A DNA stretch of 64,000 nucleotides from Paenibacillus plantarum (GTDB lineage: Bacteria; Bacillota; Bacilli; Paenibacillales; NBRC-103111), in contig NZ_WHNY01000020.1 of NCBI RefSeq assembly GCF_013141695.1, positions 1 through 64,000 of the forward strand, given 5' to 3'. Below the pieces are notes generated by a model. The model was not told the DNA's origin and did no database searches. It saw only the letters and a program-made list of their open reading frames with translations. Shown one piece after another: positions 10,308 to 17,856 of this stretch. Position 1 is the stretch's first letter. Every line of letters begins with the position of its first letter. The position numbers and the translations under genes are program-made.

Positions 10308-10481
10308 ATGACACGAAAAAAAACGATCCTTCCCGACAAGGAGAAGCATCGCTTTAGAACTCATTATCCTTTTATATGGAAGAAACTGTTCCGCGTATCT
10401 CTACTAAATAAGTGGACGAATACGAGATTCGAAGCGGCCTACTTCAATTCTATCACAGCATCCAACACGGCTTGCACGTGA
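10308..10481 (+). CDS. possible 57-residue basic protein
   Basis: An ATG preceded by GGAGGTG at 9-base spacing, divergent from the deacetylase gene, encodes MTRKKTILPDKEKHRFR and on to 57 residues with many Lys/Arg/His. It overlaps the 3' end of bcp on the opposite strand by 43 bases. I do not recognise the product. The ribosome site is good, but a chance ORF is quite possible. Confidence 0.3.
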   Translation: MTRKKTILPDKEKHRFRTHYPFIWKKLFRVSLLNKWTNTRFEAAYFNSITASNTACT

Positions 10482-10921
10482 TTCTTAATTCTCACTTTAC
10501 TCCATTCTTTTACGATATAACCTTTCTCGTTAATTAGAAACGTCGATCGAATAATGCCCATGTACTCGCGGCCATACAGCTTTTTCATCGCCCATACCCC
10601 ATACTTCTCTGCTACTTTATGATTGGTGTCTGAAAGCAGGAGGAACGGCAGCTCGTACTTCGCAATAAATTTGTCATGCGAGTTCAGCTCATCCGGGCTG
10701 ATACCAATCACTTCTACACCTAACTCCGCGAATTTCCCGTTGTAGTCTCGAAAGTCGCAGGATTGCTGGGTACAAGTTGGTGTATTATCTTGTGGGTAAA
10801 AATAAATAACAACTTTACGCCCTTTATAATCGGCTAAAGAAACTTTCTCTCCATTGGAGGCAGGCAGCGAGAAGGCTGGTGCCTTACGCTTGGTTACTGC
10901 CGTTTCACTAACTTTTTTCAA
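10439..10921 (-). CDS. bcp: thiol peroxidase / peroxiredoxin Bcp
   Basis: 160 residues, standard for the BCP/PrxQ family, which reduces hydroperoxides in the cytoplasm with thioredoxin. The peroxidatic Cys is C50 and the resolving Cys C55 (PTCTQQSC), the atypical two-Cys spacing. IYFYPQDNTPTC and the C-terminal region RSTFLINEKGYI are typical. The start codon is TTG at 10921 behind AGAGGAG. A lone gene, not obviously in an operon. Confidence 0.93.
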   Translation of the reverse strand: MKKVSETAVTKRKAPAFSLPASNGEKVSLADYKGRKVVIYFYPQDNTPTCTQQSCDFRDYNGKFAELGVEVIGISPDELNSHDKFIAKYELPFLLLSDTNHKVAEKYGVWAMKKLYGREYMGIIRSTFLINEKGYIVKEWSKVRIKNHVQAVLDAVIELK

Positions 10922-11067
10922 TACGGCTCTCTCCTCTTTCTCGTCTTGCTAGGCAACTCTTCACTTCCTCCCATTATGCGACATTACCCGGATGACATCA
11001 AACGAAAAAAAGCCACCACGAATCGTAATGACTCCTTAGCAGCTTTCTATGATAAGAGGTTAAGACC

Positions 11068-11979
11068 TCACACTTCCGCTTGCCATGATGCGATGTGCTT
11101 CAATTTATCAGGATTCACGACGATATAGAAAGTCTTGATCTGCCCCTCCTCTAGATGGAATGTCATCACATTATTAGGCTGATTATTCACATACGCAACA
11201 ATGCCTATTTGTTCGTTCACTGTCGTTAAGGTAAAGCGATATTCCTCCGGTAATTTGGCTAAAATCCCAGACAAGAACTTGGCAATTCGTTCCACTCCCT
11301 GAATAGGGTTGATCGCCGCATTCACCTTGCCTCCGCCATCGGAGTATAGAATGGCATCGGATTTCACAATGGTTAACAGTTGAGCGATATTTCCTGACAC
11401 TAATGCGTGCACGAATTGTTCCACGATCGCTGTCGTTTGTTTCGTTTCACGAGCCTGCTCCGGCGGGAGGCTAATCGCATTCTTGGCTCGGCGGAAAATT
11501 TGACGGCAATTCGTACTGCTTTTGCCAACAATCTCGGCGATTTCATCGTATTCATATTGCAGGACCTCACGAAGCAGGAATACCGCTCGCTCCACCCAAG
11601 ACAGCTGCTGCAGGAGCAAAAGGTATGCGGTGGATAGCGATTCTTTGTGCGTATACGCGAGATCTGGTGCGATCTGATGATCTGTGCTTGTCGCGCTTGT
11701 CGTCATCAGTGGCTCCGGCAGCCATGGCCCGACGTACACCTCTCGTTTTTTGCTGGCGGAGCGCAGGCTATCGATGCAGCGGTTGGTCACGATTTTGCAT
11801 AGATAAGCCTTGGGATTGTGAACATGCTCCAGATTCGTCTCATTGGCATACAGAAATGCCTCCTGCACCACATCCTCCGCGTCCATCACACTTCCCAGCA
11901 TGCGATACGCTAGTGAAAACATTAACGGTCTATAGCTCAGATAGATCTGCTCGGAAGCCTCTGCTCCTGTGATCTCCAT
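11068..11979 (-). CDS. ECF41-type sigma factor with SnoaL-like C-terminal domain
   Basis: 303 residues. Sigma-70 region 2 (about 10-80, with AYRMLGSVMDAEDVVQEAFL), a WLPEPL linker motif, region 4 (about 115-165) and a C-terminal NTF2/SnoaL-like domain carrying the DGGGK motif (SDGGGKV) near residue 220. WLPEPL and DGGGK are hallmarks of the ECF41 (SigJ-like) group, in which the C-terminal extension modulates activity in place of an anti-sigma factor. GGGAGGTG precedes the ATG. It follows the FAD oxidoreductase gene by 44 bases in the same direction; ECF41 factors are usually linked to one target gene, an oxidoreductase, epimerase or carboxymuconolactone decarboxylase, so that pairing fits. 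Confidence 0.9.
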   Translation of the reverse strand: MEITGAEASEQIYLSYRPLMFSLAYRMLGSVMDAEDVVQEAFLYANETNLEHVHNPKAYLCKIVTNRCIDSLRSASKKREVYVGPWLPEPLMTTSATSTDHQIAPDLAYTHKESLSTAYLLLLQQLSWVERAVFLLREVLQYEYDEIAEIVGKSSTNCRQIFRRAKNAISLPPEQARETKQTTAIVEQFVHALVSGNIAQLLTIVKSDAILYSDGGGKVNAAINPIQGVERIAKFLSGILAKLPEEYRFTLTTVNEQIGIVAYVNNQPNNVMTFHLEEGQIKTFYIVVNPDKLKHIASWQAEV

Positions 11980-12023
11980 CTTGTCACACCTCCCGATCTA
12001 CTGGTATCTGTAATAGGATAATT

Positions 12024-13301
12024 CTAAGCGAACTGAGGCGTTTTTAAAATAGCTTGAGCCGCACGTCTAGCACTTGCCGCCGAAGCATCCGCGAGCATTT
12101 CGCCATGACTTGCCCAGTCACCCGCTACATAGAGTCCTTGAATGCCTTCAACGGCTGGACCTGTTTGCAGATTGGATTTACCCACATGTAAAGTGTCATG
12201 GACGACCGTCATGTTCGGCAGGAACTGTTTCGTTACGATTTCTTGTTCCCAACCTGGATGTAGGGTATTCATGGCAGCAGTAAGGGCTTCCTCGTCCTCT
12301 TTCGGATTACTTTCCCCAGATCCGTTATATTTGACCATATGCACGACGAGTGTGCCGTCTTCACTAAGATTGGCATTTAACGTGTGATGCGAGAAAAAGA
12401 TCGGTTGGTCCAGCGCAATCGCTACATTTCTACCTGGAACGGAGAGCCTTTTCAAGCCTAAGTCTAGGCACGCAGCTTTCGAAGGGCGCGCTTCGTCCTT
12501 CCACTGTTTCAATATCGTGCGGTCAGCGTTCGCGACTAGTTTGTAGGTCTCCGATGGGGACGCGGTGCTGATGACATGCGATACCTCTACCATTTCTTCA
12601 TGGGCAAGTTTGATGCCCTGCACCTGACCATTCGCATGTACGATTTCTTTCACGTCGGAACCGCTTATGATGTGGACACCTGCATCAATCGCTTTCTGTT
12701 GAAGCTGATCGACGATCGTTTGCCAGCCTCCGTGGATGTACAACACTCCTTTTAATGAGCGCTGTACCTGCCCTAGCACCGGACCTGCAAGCTGATGATC
12801 TGGATCAAATGTGTAAGTTGCCGTACGGCACAAAGAGTAAAAAATATGACGAACCATCGGATCCGCAATTTCTTGCTCCGCCCACTGTCTGAGCGGTGTG
12901 TTTTCAACTTTGCTCGCGTCCATTTTGGTTATCCGTATGACGAGTCGCAGAAGTCCTAATTTCCCGGACCAAGTGAGCAGCTTTGATGTGAGCATGCTGA
13001 GCGGTGTTGCCGGCATTGGCACGACCCCTCGGTTCCACAAAGCATTGACCTTCGCAGAAGGTGGGCCTCCCTCAATGCGAATACCCAACTCTTGCAGAAT
13101 GCGGAAAGCATCTCCTGCACGGTATAACGCATGGCCGCCAAGATTGAAAAGCACACCATTTTTCTTATTCGTCATCGCTCTACCGCCCATTCGTCCCGAA
13201 CGTTCCAGCAGAACCACGCTTCTTCCGCCTTTGGCTACTTCAAGTGCAGCAATGAATCCAGCTAAGCCTCCGCCAATGACGGCTGTATCGTATTTTGTCA
13301 T
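12024..13301 (-). CDS. FAD-dependent amine oxidase/phytoene desaturase-like oxidoreductase
   Basis: 425 residues starting at MTKYDTAVIGGG, with CTGGAGG 9 bases upstream; an extension to 13364 would begin with TTG inside the promoter. N-terminal Rossmann FAD motif GGGLAGFIAALEVAKGG with the acidic LLERSGRMGGRA, and a C-terminal FAD motif GLYVAGDWASHGEML, as in the phytoene dehydrogenase/protoporphyrinogen oxidase superfamily. The substrate is unknown. It is the first gene of a two-gene unit with an ECF41 sigma factor and is probably that factor's target. Confidence 0.85.
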   Translation of the reverse strand: MTKYDTAVIGGGLAGFIAALEVAKGGRSVVLLERSGRMGGRAMTNKKNGVLFNLGGHALYRAGDAFRILQELGIRIEGGPPSAKVNALWNRGVVPMPATPLSMLTSKLLTWSGKLGLLRLVIRITKMDASKVENTPLRQWAEQEIADPMVRHIFYSLCRTATYTFDPDHQLAGPVLGQVQRSLKGVLYIHGGWQTIVDQLQQKAIDAGVHIISGSDVKEIVHANGQVQGIKLAHEEMVEVSHVISTASPSETYKLVANADRTILKQWKDEARPSKAACLDLGLKRLSVPGRNVAIALDQPIFFSHHTLNANLSEDGTLVVHMVKYNGSGESNPKEDEEALTAAMNTLHPGWEQEIVTKQFLPNMTVVHDTLHVGKSNLQTGPAVEGIQGLYVAGDWASHGEMLADASAASARRAAQAILKTPQFA

Positions 13302-13336
13302 GTTCATCATCCTCCAGTTTCGCTTTATATCTATAA

Positions 13337-13363
13337 GGCGAAATAGGGGGGTGTTTTGTGACA
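13337..13363 (-). promoter_or_regulatory. putative ECF41 promoter
   Basis: Minus strand TGTCACA (13363-13357), 16-base spacer, CGCC (13340-13337), 36 bases upstream of the oxidoreductase ATG. The ECF41 consensus I remember is TGTCACA-n16-CGTC, so the -35 and spacing are exact and the -10 differs at one base. Confidence 0.65.
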
Positions 13364-13380
13364 AGAGAAGAAAGAATTGT

Positions 13381-13520
13381 CTGGAGGTAGAGCTGAGGCG
13401 TGTGGTTGAGGTGGCTGAGATGAGGAATTGAGGTGGATAAGGTGCATGAGCTGGATGAGGCGCATGAGCTGGATGAGGCGGCTTGCTCTGTGGATGGCAC
13501 AGATTGAGGTGGTTAGAGTA
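13381..13520. repeat. purine/GTGG-rich low-complexity DNA with an 18-bp tandem duplication
   Basis: Repetitive GAGGTGG/GATGAGG text. GCATGAGCTGGATGAGGC occurs twice in tandem at 13444-13479. Not coding in any convincing frame. Confidence 0.6.
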
Positions 13521-13538
13521 GCTTGTTCGTGTGTTTAG

Positions 13539-13735
13539 CTGTATAACCTACAGTTAATTCTCGCGGATTAGATGGTTTTCCTGATATAGCTGTAAAAAAT
13601 CCAGTTAATTTTATGCAAATTCGAAGAAACGGGACAAAAGTTGAAAACTAACTGTAGATAATCCATCTAATCCCTCAGAAACGTATAATACGGTTCGAAT
13701 AGATGTAGAAAATCCAGTTAGTTAGATACGTGGTA
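13539..13735. repeat. divergent member of the 200-bp intergenic repeat family
   Basis: Shares several blocks with the two near-identical repeats at 52.19 and 52.92 kb: CTACAG(T/C)TAATTCT, TTAGATGG, a CTGTA...AAATCCA block, and AATCCATCTAA. Degenerate but in the same order. Non-coding. Confidence 0.45.
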
Positions 13736-13740
13736 CGACT

Positions 13741-13788
13741 GGGGTTGGGGTTGGGGTTGGGGTTGGGGTTGGGGTTGGGGTTGGGGTT
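13741..13788 (+). repeat. (GGGGTT)8 tandem repeat
   Basis: Eight perfect copies of the hexamer GGGGTT on the plus strand, a sequence able to form G-quadruplexes and identical to the TTGGGG ciliate telomere repeat by coincidence. Confidence 0.9.
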
Positions 13789-13829
13789 GCCCGACAGTTG
13801 CATCCAGTACACCAGCTGATTTATATTTA

Positions 13830-13958
13830 TAATCCACAGACGATTTTCTGTGGATAACTCAATATGTGGATATGTTAATACCTATCACCTAAGTTATACA
13901 CAACAGGGACTTAAGCCCCTGTGGACTTGTGGGTAACTCTGTGGATAGATGTGTATAA
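13830..13958. promoter_or_regulatory. DnaA-box cluster
   Basis: Three exact TTAT(C/A)CACA boxes: 13849-13857 (minus), 13894-13902 (plus), 13950-13958 (minus). Four one-mismatch boxes: 13830-13838, 13865-13873, 13928-13936, 13940-13948. Both orientations, in 129 bases of otherwise AT-rich non-coding DNA. Resembles the DnaA-box clusters of Bacillus subtilis outside oriC that titrate DnaA; dnaA/dnaN are not nearby. Confidence 0.65.
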
Positions 13959-14040
13959 GAGTAAAAAGCAGCCGCTTTTGTTGCGGCGACGGCCTCCCAG
14001 ACGCCCCTCGTTTACTTTTGTAATCATCCCATTCAGCGCT

Positions 14041-14260
14041 GCAGTTATGCTACTTTATTCATCTTACTCACAATAACTTCTACATCTGCAATTACTTTCA
14101 CACATTCAACTACGCACACTCATATCCACACTTACAGCTGCAACTACACTTACCCACAATTACGCAGACATCTACTTTTACACACTCAACTACGCACACT
14201 CGAATCTACACTTACCCACACTAACACCACATTCAACATTCACATTCACCCCCCATCACC
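14041..14260. repeat. degenerate C/A-rich repeats, G-poor on the plus strand
   Basis: TCAACTACGCACACTC occurs at 14106-14121 and 14186-14201, with CTACACTTACCCACA variants between. No gene seen. Confidence 0.5.
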
Positions 14261-14278
14261 TACAGCATGTCCCTATGA

Positions 14279-14458
14279 AACGGAACGTCATTCCACTAAT
14301 CGAGTGAATTTCTGCAATTTCAAATAGTTGCGGAACGAGGATCCGCTATTTCATGGAATTAGGCACACAAAGCTTCAATTCCAGCGAAATAGCGCCCTCA
14401 CGTTCCGTTGCGTTTTTAAAATGGCTGTTCTAGGCAAAATAGCGGAACGTCGTTCCCC
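14279..14458. repeat. GGAACG/ATAGCG palindromic intergenic repeat
   Basis: Repeated and inverted versions of AAATAGCGGAACG and CGTTCC(G)CTATTT (14330-14351, 14385-14407, 14436-14456). Looks like a dispersed palindromic element; copy number elsewhere cannot be judged here. Confidence 0.5.
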
Positions 14459-14485
14459 ATCTCCAGAAAAACTAACTCCCCGTGG

Positions 14486-15466
14486 CTATTTATACTTACT
14501 TCCCTCTAGCGTAATTCCCTTTTGTAGCCGCAACGCTTCCCTCCAATAGTAACCTGCAACGGCAATATCGAAGATGCCTAATCCCATCGGATTGAAAAAA
14601 ACAGGCTCCTGCATTTCCACACTTGCTAGCTGATCGCGAAGCACTACGTCGGCTAAGGTGTGCACATCCGATTCTTGTAAGTTATTCAACAGGTGCAGCT
14701 GCTCGATATCCGTCTGCTCACGGCATACTTCGCGCCAATCATCCACTATGATCGCTTTCACGTCAGCAACACTTTCCGGTTTATAGTCCCGGAGGGAGAC
14801 ATTGAGCAGGAGCGCACCGCGAGGCGGGGCTTCATCAATGTACCTCTCCGCTGACACTGTGCACGTCATAACGACATTAGCCTCGCGATAGCCCGTGCGC
14901 CAATCATTAACCACTTGCGTCCTGCTCTGAATAGCTGCCGGAATCGTCCCCAGCTCGACACCATTCAGATCATAAATTCGAACCTCTTCAATCCATTCGC
15001 CGAATAAAGCGACACACATATCCAGATGCAGCCGCCCAATCGGTCCCCACCCGATTAAGTGAATGCGCAAACGGTCAGGCTTCCTGACCTTCACGAATTG
15101 ACTCAACATCACACCGCTCACCGCTGCGGTCCGAAGACCATTTAACAGTCCGCTGTGGATAAATGCCAGTGGCTCACCCGTCGAAGGTTTATTCAGAATC
15201 AGCGTATTATGTGCCCGGGGAAGTCCCTTCAGGCGATTGTCTGGAAAGCTCGCAATCCATTTGATACCCGAAATATCGATGTTACCGCCTACATAAGCAG
15301 GCATCGCTATAATCCGGTTTTTCGGATCGCGGAAACGTAAGTATGGCTTCAAGGGATGAGCACAATCCCCACTATCCTGTATGGCAACAACATCCTGAAT
15401 GATGTCGGTTAGCTTCTTCCAATCGATTCCGATCTCTCGGATATGGTCATCCTGTAAATACAACAT
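14486..15466 (-). CDS. sbnB: SbnB-like N-(2-amino-2-carboxyethyl)-L-glutamate dehydrogenase
   Basis: 326 residues, ornithine cyclodeaminase/mu-crystallin family. SbnB oxidatively splits the SbnA product to L-2,3-diaminopropionate, 2-oxoglutarate and ammonia with NAD+. The Rossmann motif IGWGPIGRLHL is near residue 140-150; the N-terminal GIKWIASFPDN and HSGLLNGLRTAAVS stretches fit the SbnB subgroup. GGGAGA precedes the ATG, 16 bases after the sbnA stop. Third gene of the ligase-sbnA-sbnB operon; no siderophore genes are nearby, so the product must serve something else or be exported to another locus. Confidence 0.85.
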   Translation of the reverse strand: MLYLQDDHIREIGIDWKKLTDIIQDVVAIQDSGDCAHPLKPYLRFRDPKNRIIAMPAYVGGNIDISGIKWIASFPDNRLKGLPRAHNTLILNKPSTGEPLAFIHSGLLNGLRTAAVSGVMLSQFVKVRKPDRLRIHLIGWGPIGRLHLDMCVALFGEWIEEVRIYDLNGVELGTIPAAIQSRTQVVNDWRTGYREANVVMTCTVSAERYIDEAPPRGALLLNVSLRDYKPESVADVKAIIVDDWREVCREQTDIEQLHLLNNLQESDVHTLADVVLRDQLASVEMQEPVFFNPMGLGIFDIAVAGYYWREALRLQKGITLEGSKYK

Positions 15467-15482
15467 CCGCTAGTCTCCCATG

Positions 15483-16448
15483 CTAGTTACTCGGTGTATA
15501 CCCTATCTCTCGCCCAACCCATTCATCGTTGTATACCGTATTCAAATATCGTTCACCACGGTCCGGCAAAATCGCTGCAACTACGGCTCCTGAGGGAATC
15601 ATTCCGCTCATTCTGCGTATCGCCGAAATAACACCTCCTGATGAAGCGCCAGCTAGAACGGCTTCTTCACGAACTAATGCGCGGCAGCCCTCTACACAAT
15701 CCCTATCGGATACGTAGATGACTTTGTCCGCGACATCATGCCGGTGCAAGCCAGGTGTGATACCTGCGCCAAGGCCAGGGAATTTCCTCGAACCTTTTTC
15801 CCCGCCAAAAATAACACTGCCTTCGGCATCCACCGCCACGATCTGTGTCGACCAACCGCGACTGCGGATGTACTCCATGCATCCTCGAATCGTTCCACAC
15901 GAGCTGACGCCGCAAAATAAATAGTCAACCTTACCTAACTGCTCGCCAATTTCCCGCATCGTTGTCTCGCTATGAGCCAGCGCGTTGTCTGGACTTCCAT
16001 ACTGATTCGTCCAGTAGGCATTCGGGATTTGACTCATCAGCTCCGCTACCCGCCGGATACGTGCTGGCAAAAACTCGCCCGTCGCCTCATCCGGCACGGA
16101 AACGAGGTCGATCTCCCCATGGAAGCTGCGGATGATTTGCAAATGCTGCTGCGTCGTACGCGGATCGACAACACAGATGAAGCGAAGCCCGAGATATCGG
16201 CAAAGTTGAGCGAGACTAATCGCGAGGTTGCCAGAGCTCGACTCCACGATGACACTCTCGCTCGTCACCTCACCACGGCGAATCGCCTCCCGCAGCATGA
16301 ATAAAGCTGGTCGATCCTTTGCGCTGCCGCCGGGGTTCATCCACTCCATTTTGCCATAAACCTCAAAGGGTTGATCCTTAAACAAACGCGATAGCCGAAT
16401 AAGCGGCGTATGCCCGATCGCTTGGACAATACCTCCTTCAAGCTCCAT
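15483..16448 (-). CDS. sbnA: SbnA-like PLP enzyme (2,3-diaminopropionate biosynthesis)
   Basis: 321 residues, cysteine-synthase fold. SbnA condenses O-phospho-L-serine with glutamate to N-(2-amino-2-carboxyethyl)-L-glutamate. The PLP lysine is K44 in GGSAKDRPA, the SSSGNLAISLAQ loop binds substrate carboxylate, and AGASSGGVISA binds the PLP phosphate. AAAGGAGGGG precedes the ATG. It sits 14 bases downstream of the ligase gene and 16 upstream of sbnB, a tight operon. The pairing with sbnB makes the diaminopropionate assignment much safer than a generic cysteine synthase. Confidence 0.87.
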   Translation of the reverse strand: MELEGGIVQAIGHTPLIRLSRLFKDQPFEVYGKMEWMNPGGSAKDRPALFMLREAIRRGEVTSESVIVESSSGNLAISLAQLCRYLGLRFICVVDPRTTQQHLQIIRSFHGEIDLVSVPDEATGEFLPARIRRVAELMSQIPNAYWTNQYGSPDNALAHSETTMREIGEQLGKVDYLFCGVSSCGTIRGCMEYIRSRGWSTQIVAVDAEGSVIFGGEKGSRKFPGLGAGITPGLHRHDVADKVIYVSDRDCVEGCRALVREEAVLAGASSGGVISAIRRMSGMIPSGAVVAAILPDRGERYLNTVYNDEWVGREIGYTPSN

Positions 16449-16462
16449 TCGCTTCCCCTCCT

Positions 16463-17656
16463 TTAGGTGTAAAAAATCTTTTTATTTTTTACGGAGGTGC
16501 GGTTCTGTGAATCCTCATAGGTGCCCCCGATTACTTGGATTCCATCCAAAAGCTTTGCCTGAATCATCATGCCGATAGCCGGGATGCAGCTTTCCACATC
16601 CGCGCGAATGCTGCTCAGAATGGCTGGTGTTGCCAGTGCACTGAAGACATAAACAGTCAATGCATTGCCACTCACCTGTACACGAACGCTAGCTTCTCGC
16701 AGATGCCGATAAACGACATCCTCGATGTCATAGATACTGATTTTCTCCCCGTGCTTTAAATCGGGGCCTATGCGCTTCACGATGCTCTGGAAACTCTGCG
16801 TGGGAACACCATCCACATCAATGACTTTCAAATCACGCACGACATCGTAGGTGACATAACGCAGTGCAGGGAATGCGTCCCTTACGGTTGAGGTGAGAAC
16901 CAGAACTTGCTCCAACTCATCTGGCAGCGGCTCCATATCGCCTTCTAGCAGTTCTGCTTTGACACCCTCTGCGATGATACCATCCGCAAACAAATACCTA
17001 CCATGATCATGTGAAAAGTAGGCAATGGTCCCAATTTCGATCGATCCGTACGTATCGGTGATATGCGTCTCGGGTATCCCCAGTCTATCGGCCGTGCGTT
17101 GTCTCCATCCCGGCGAAGCAATCTCCCCAACTAGAATGACATGCTGGATGCCATAGCCCGAAGGATTCTCCGAGGCTTGCATAATCCGATCCAAAATAGA
17201 CGGCATCGTATATAGCACCTCGGGTCTAAAGCTTTGAAGCCGCTCAATATGCTGCTCGATCGGAAGCCGAAAGGATACCGATTCCACCTCCATGCCGAGC
17301 TCACGAAATACCTCGACGGCCGTTGCCTCCGCATGCCCTGTACCCATATCTGCCATCGCAGTTCGATAACGAGTGCCGTCCAGTATGCTGCGGAAAACAT
17401 CCAGTTTAATTCGCAGATAAGCTTCTTCATCTGATTGGGAGTAAAAAATCGTTTTCCGCCGCTTCGAACTCGTACCTGACGTTTGATACCGATTCATTTC
17501 CTCAACCTGTAGATATGGATTCGTATCCATGTAGTAATACGATTCCAGCATGCCAGCTGACACCAGCGGTAGTACCGCGAGCTCTTCCTGTTCGTGTCCT
17601 GCCAACAACCAAGGAAATTGCCGCTTCATCTTTTGTATAACTTCCTTTATGCGCAT
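16463..17656 (-). CDS. PaaK-like adenylate-forming ligase, orphan
   Basis: 397 residues, similar to phenylacetate-CoA ligase/coenzyme F390 synthetase-like proteins. ATP-binding loop YQTSGTSSKRRK near residue 58, DTYGSIEIG near 205 (the Y-G-x-x-E adenylate motif), ribose-binding-like YVTYDVVRDL near 270, and a C-terminal lysine-rich end (TSVKNKKIFYT) where the catalytic Lys of the family would be. First gene of an operon with sbnA and sbnB, so it probably activates diaminopropionate or an acid joined to it. There is no carrier protein or NRPS in the window. AGGAGGAG lies upstream of ATG 17656. Substrate and acceptor unknown. Confidence 0.75.
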   Translation of the reverse strand: MRIKEVIQKMKRQFPWLLAGHEQEELAVLPLVSAGMLESYYYMDTNPYLQVEEMNRYQTSGTSSKRRKTIFYSQSDEEAYLRIKLDVFRSILDGTRYRTAMADMGTGHAEATAVEVFRELGMEVESVSFRLPIEQHIERLQSFRPEVLYTMPSILDRIMQASENPSGYGIQHVILVGEIASPGWRQRTADRLGIPETHITDTYGSIEIGTIAYFSHDHGRYLFADGIIAEGVKAELLEGDMEPLPDELEQVLVLTSTVRDAFPALRYVTYDVVRDLKVIDVDGVPTQSFQSIVKRIGPDLKHGEKISIYDIEDVVYRHLREASVRVQVSGNALTVYVFSALATPAILSSIRADVESCIPAIGMMIQAKLLDGIQVIGGTYEDSQNRTSVKNKKIFYT

Positions 17657-17856
17657 AGACGTGCGGCTCCTCCTCTCAGCTCTACTGACTGCACCTGTAA
17701 CCCAAATCCACCTGACTACATATTCTATGCGCCCTTCTCGCCCATCGTTCTTTTTTCCTAATTGCCTAAATCATTTCCCTGTTCACCCGCCTCCAGTGTC
17801 GCTCATATCATATTGAAATAATGAAGCGCCAAACTCGGTTAGAAAGGATCGTCACC

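Noticed and set aside
13830-13958. Chromosomal origin oriC
   Set aside because: No dnaA, dnaN or rpmH nearby and no obvious AT-rich unwinding repeat array next to the boxes; a satellite DnaA-box cluster fits better.
14486-17656. Staphyloferrin B-type siderophore cluster
   Set aside because: Only the diaminopropionate genes are present; no NIS synthetases, decarboxylase or siderophore transporter.
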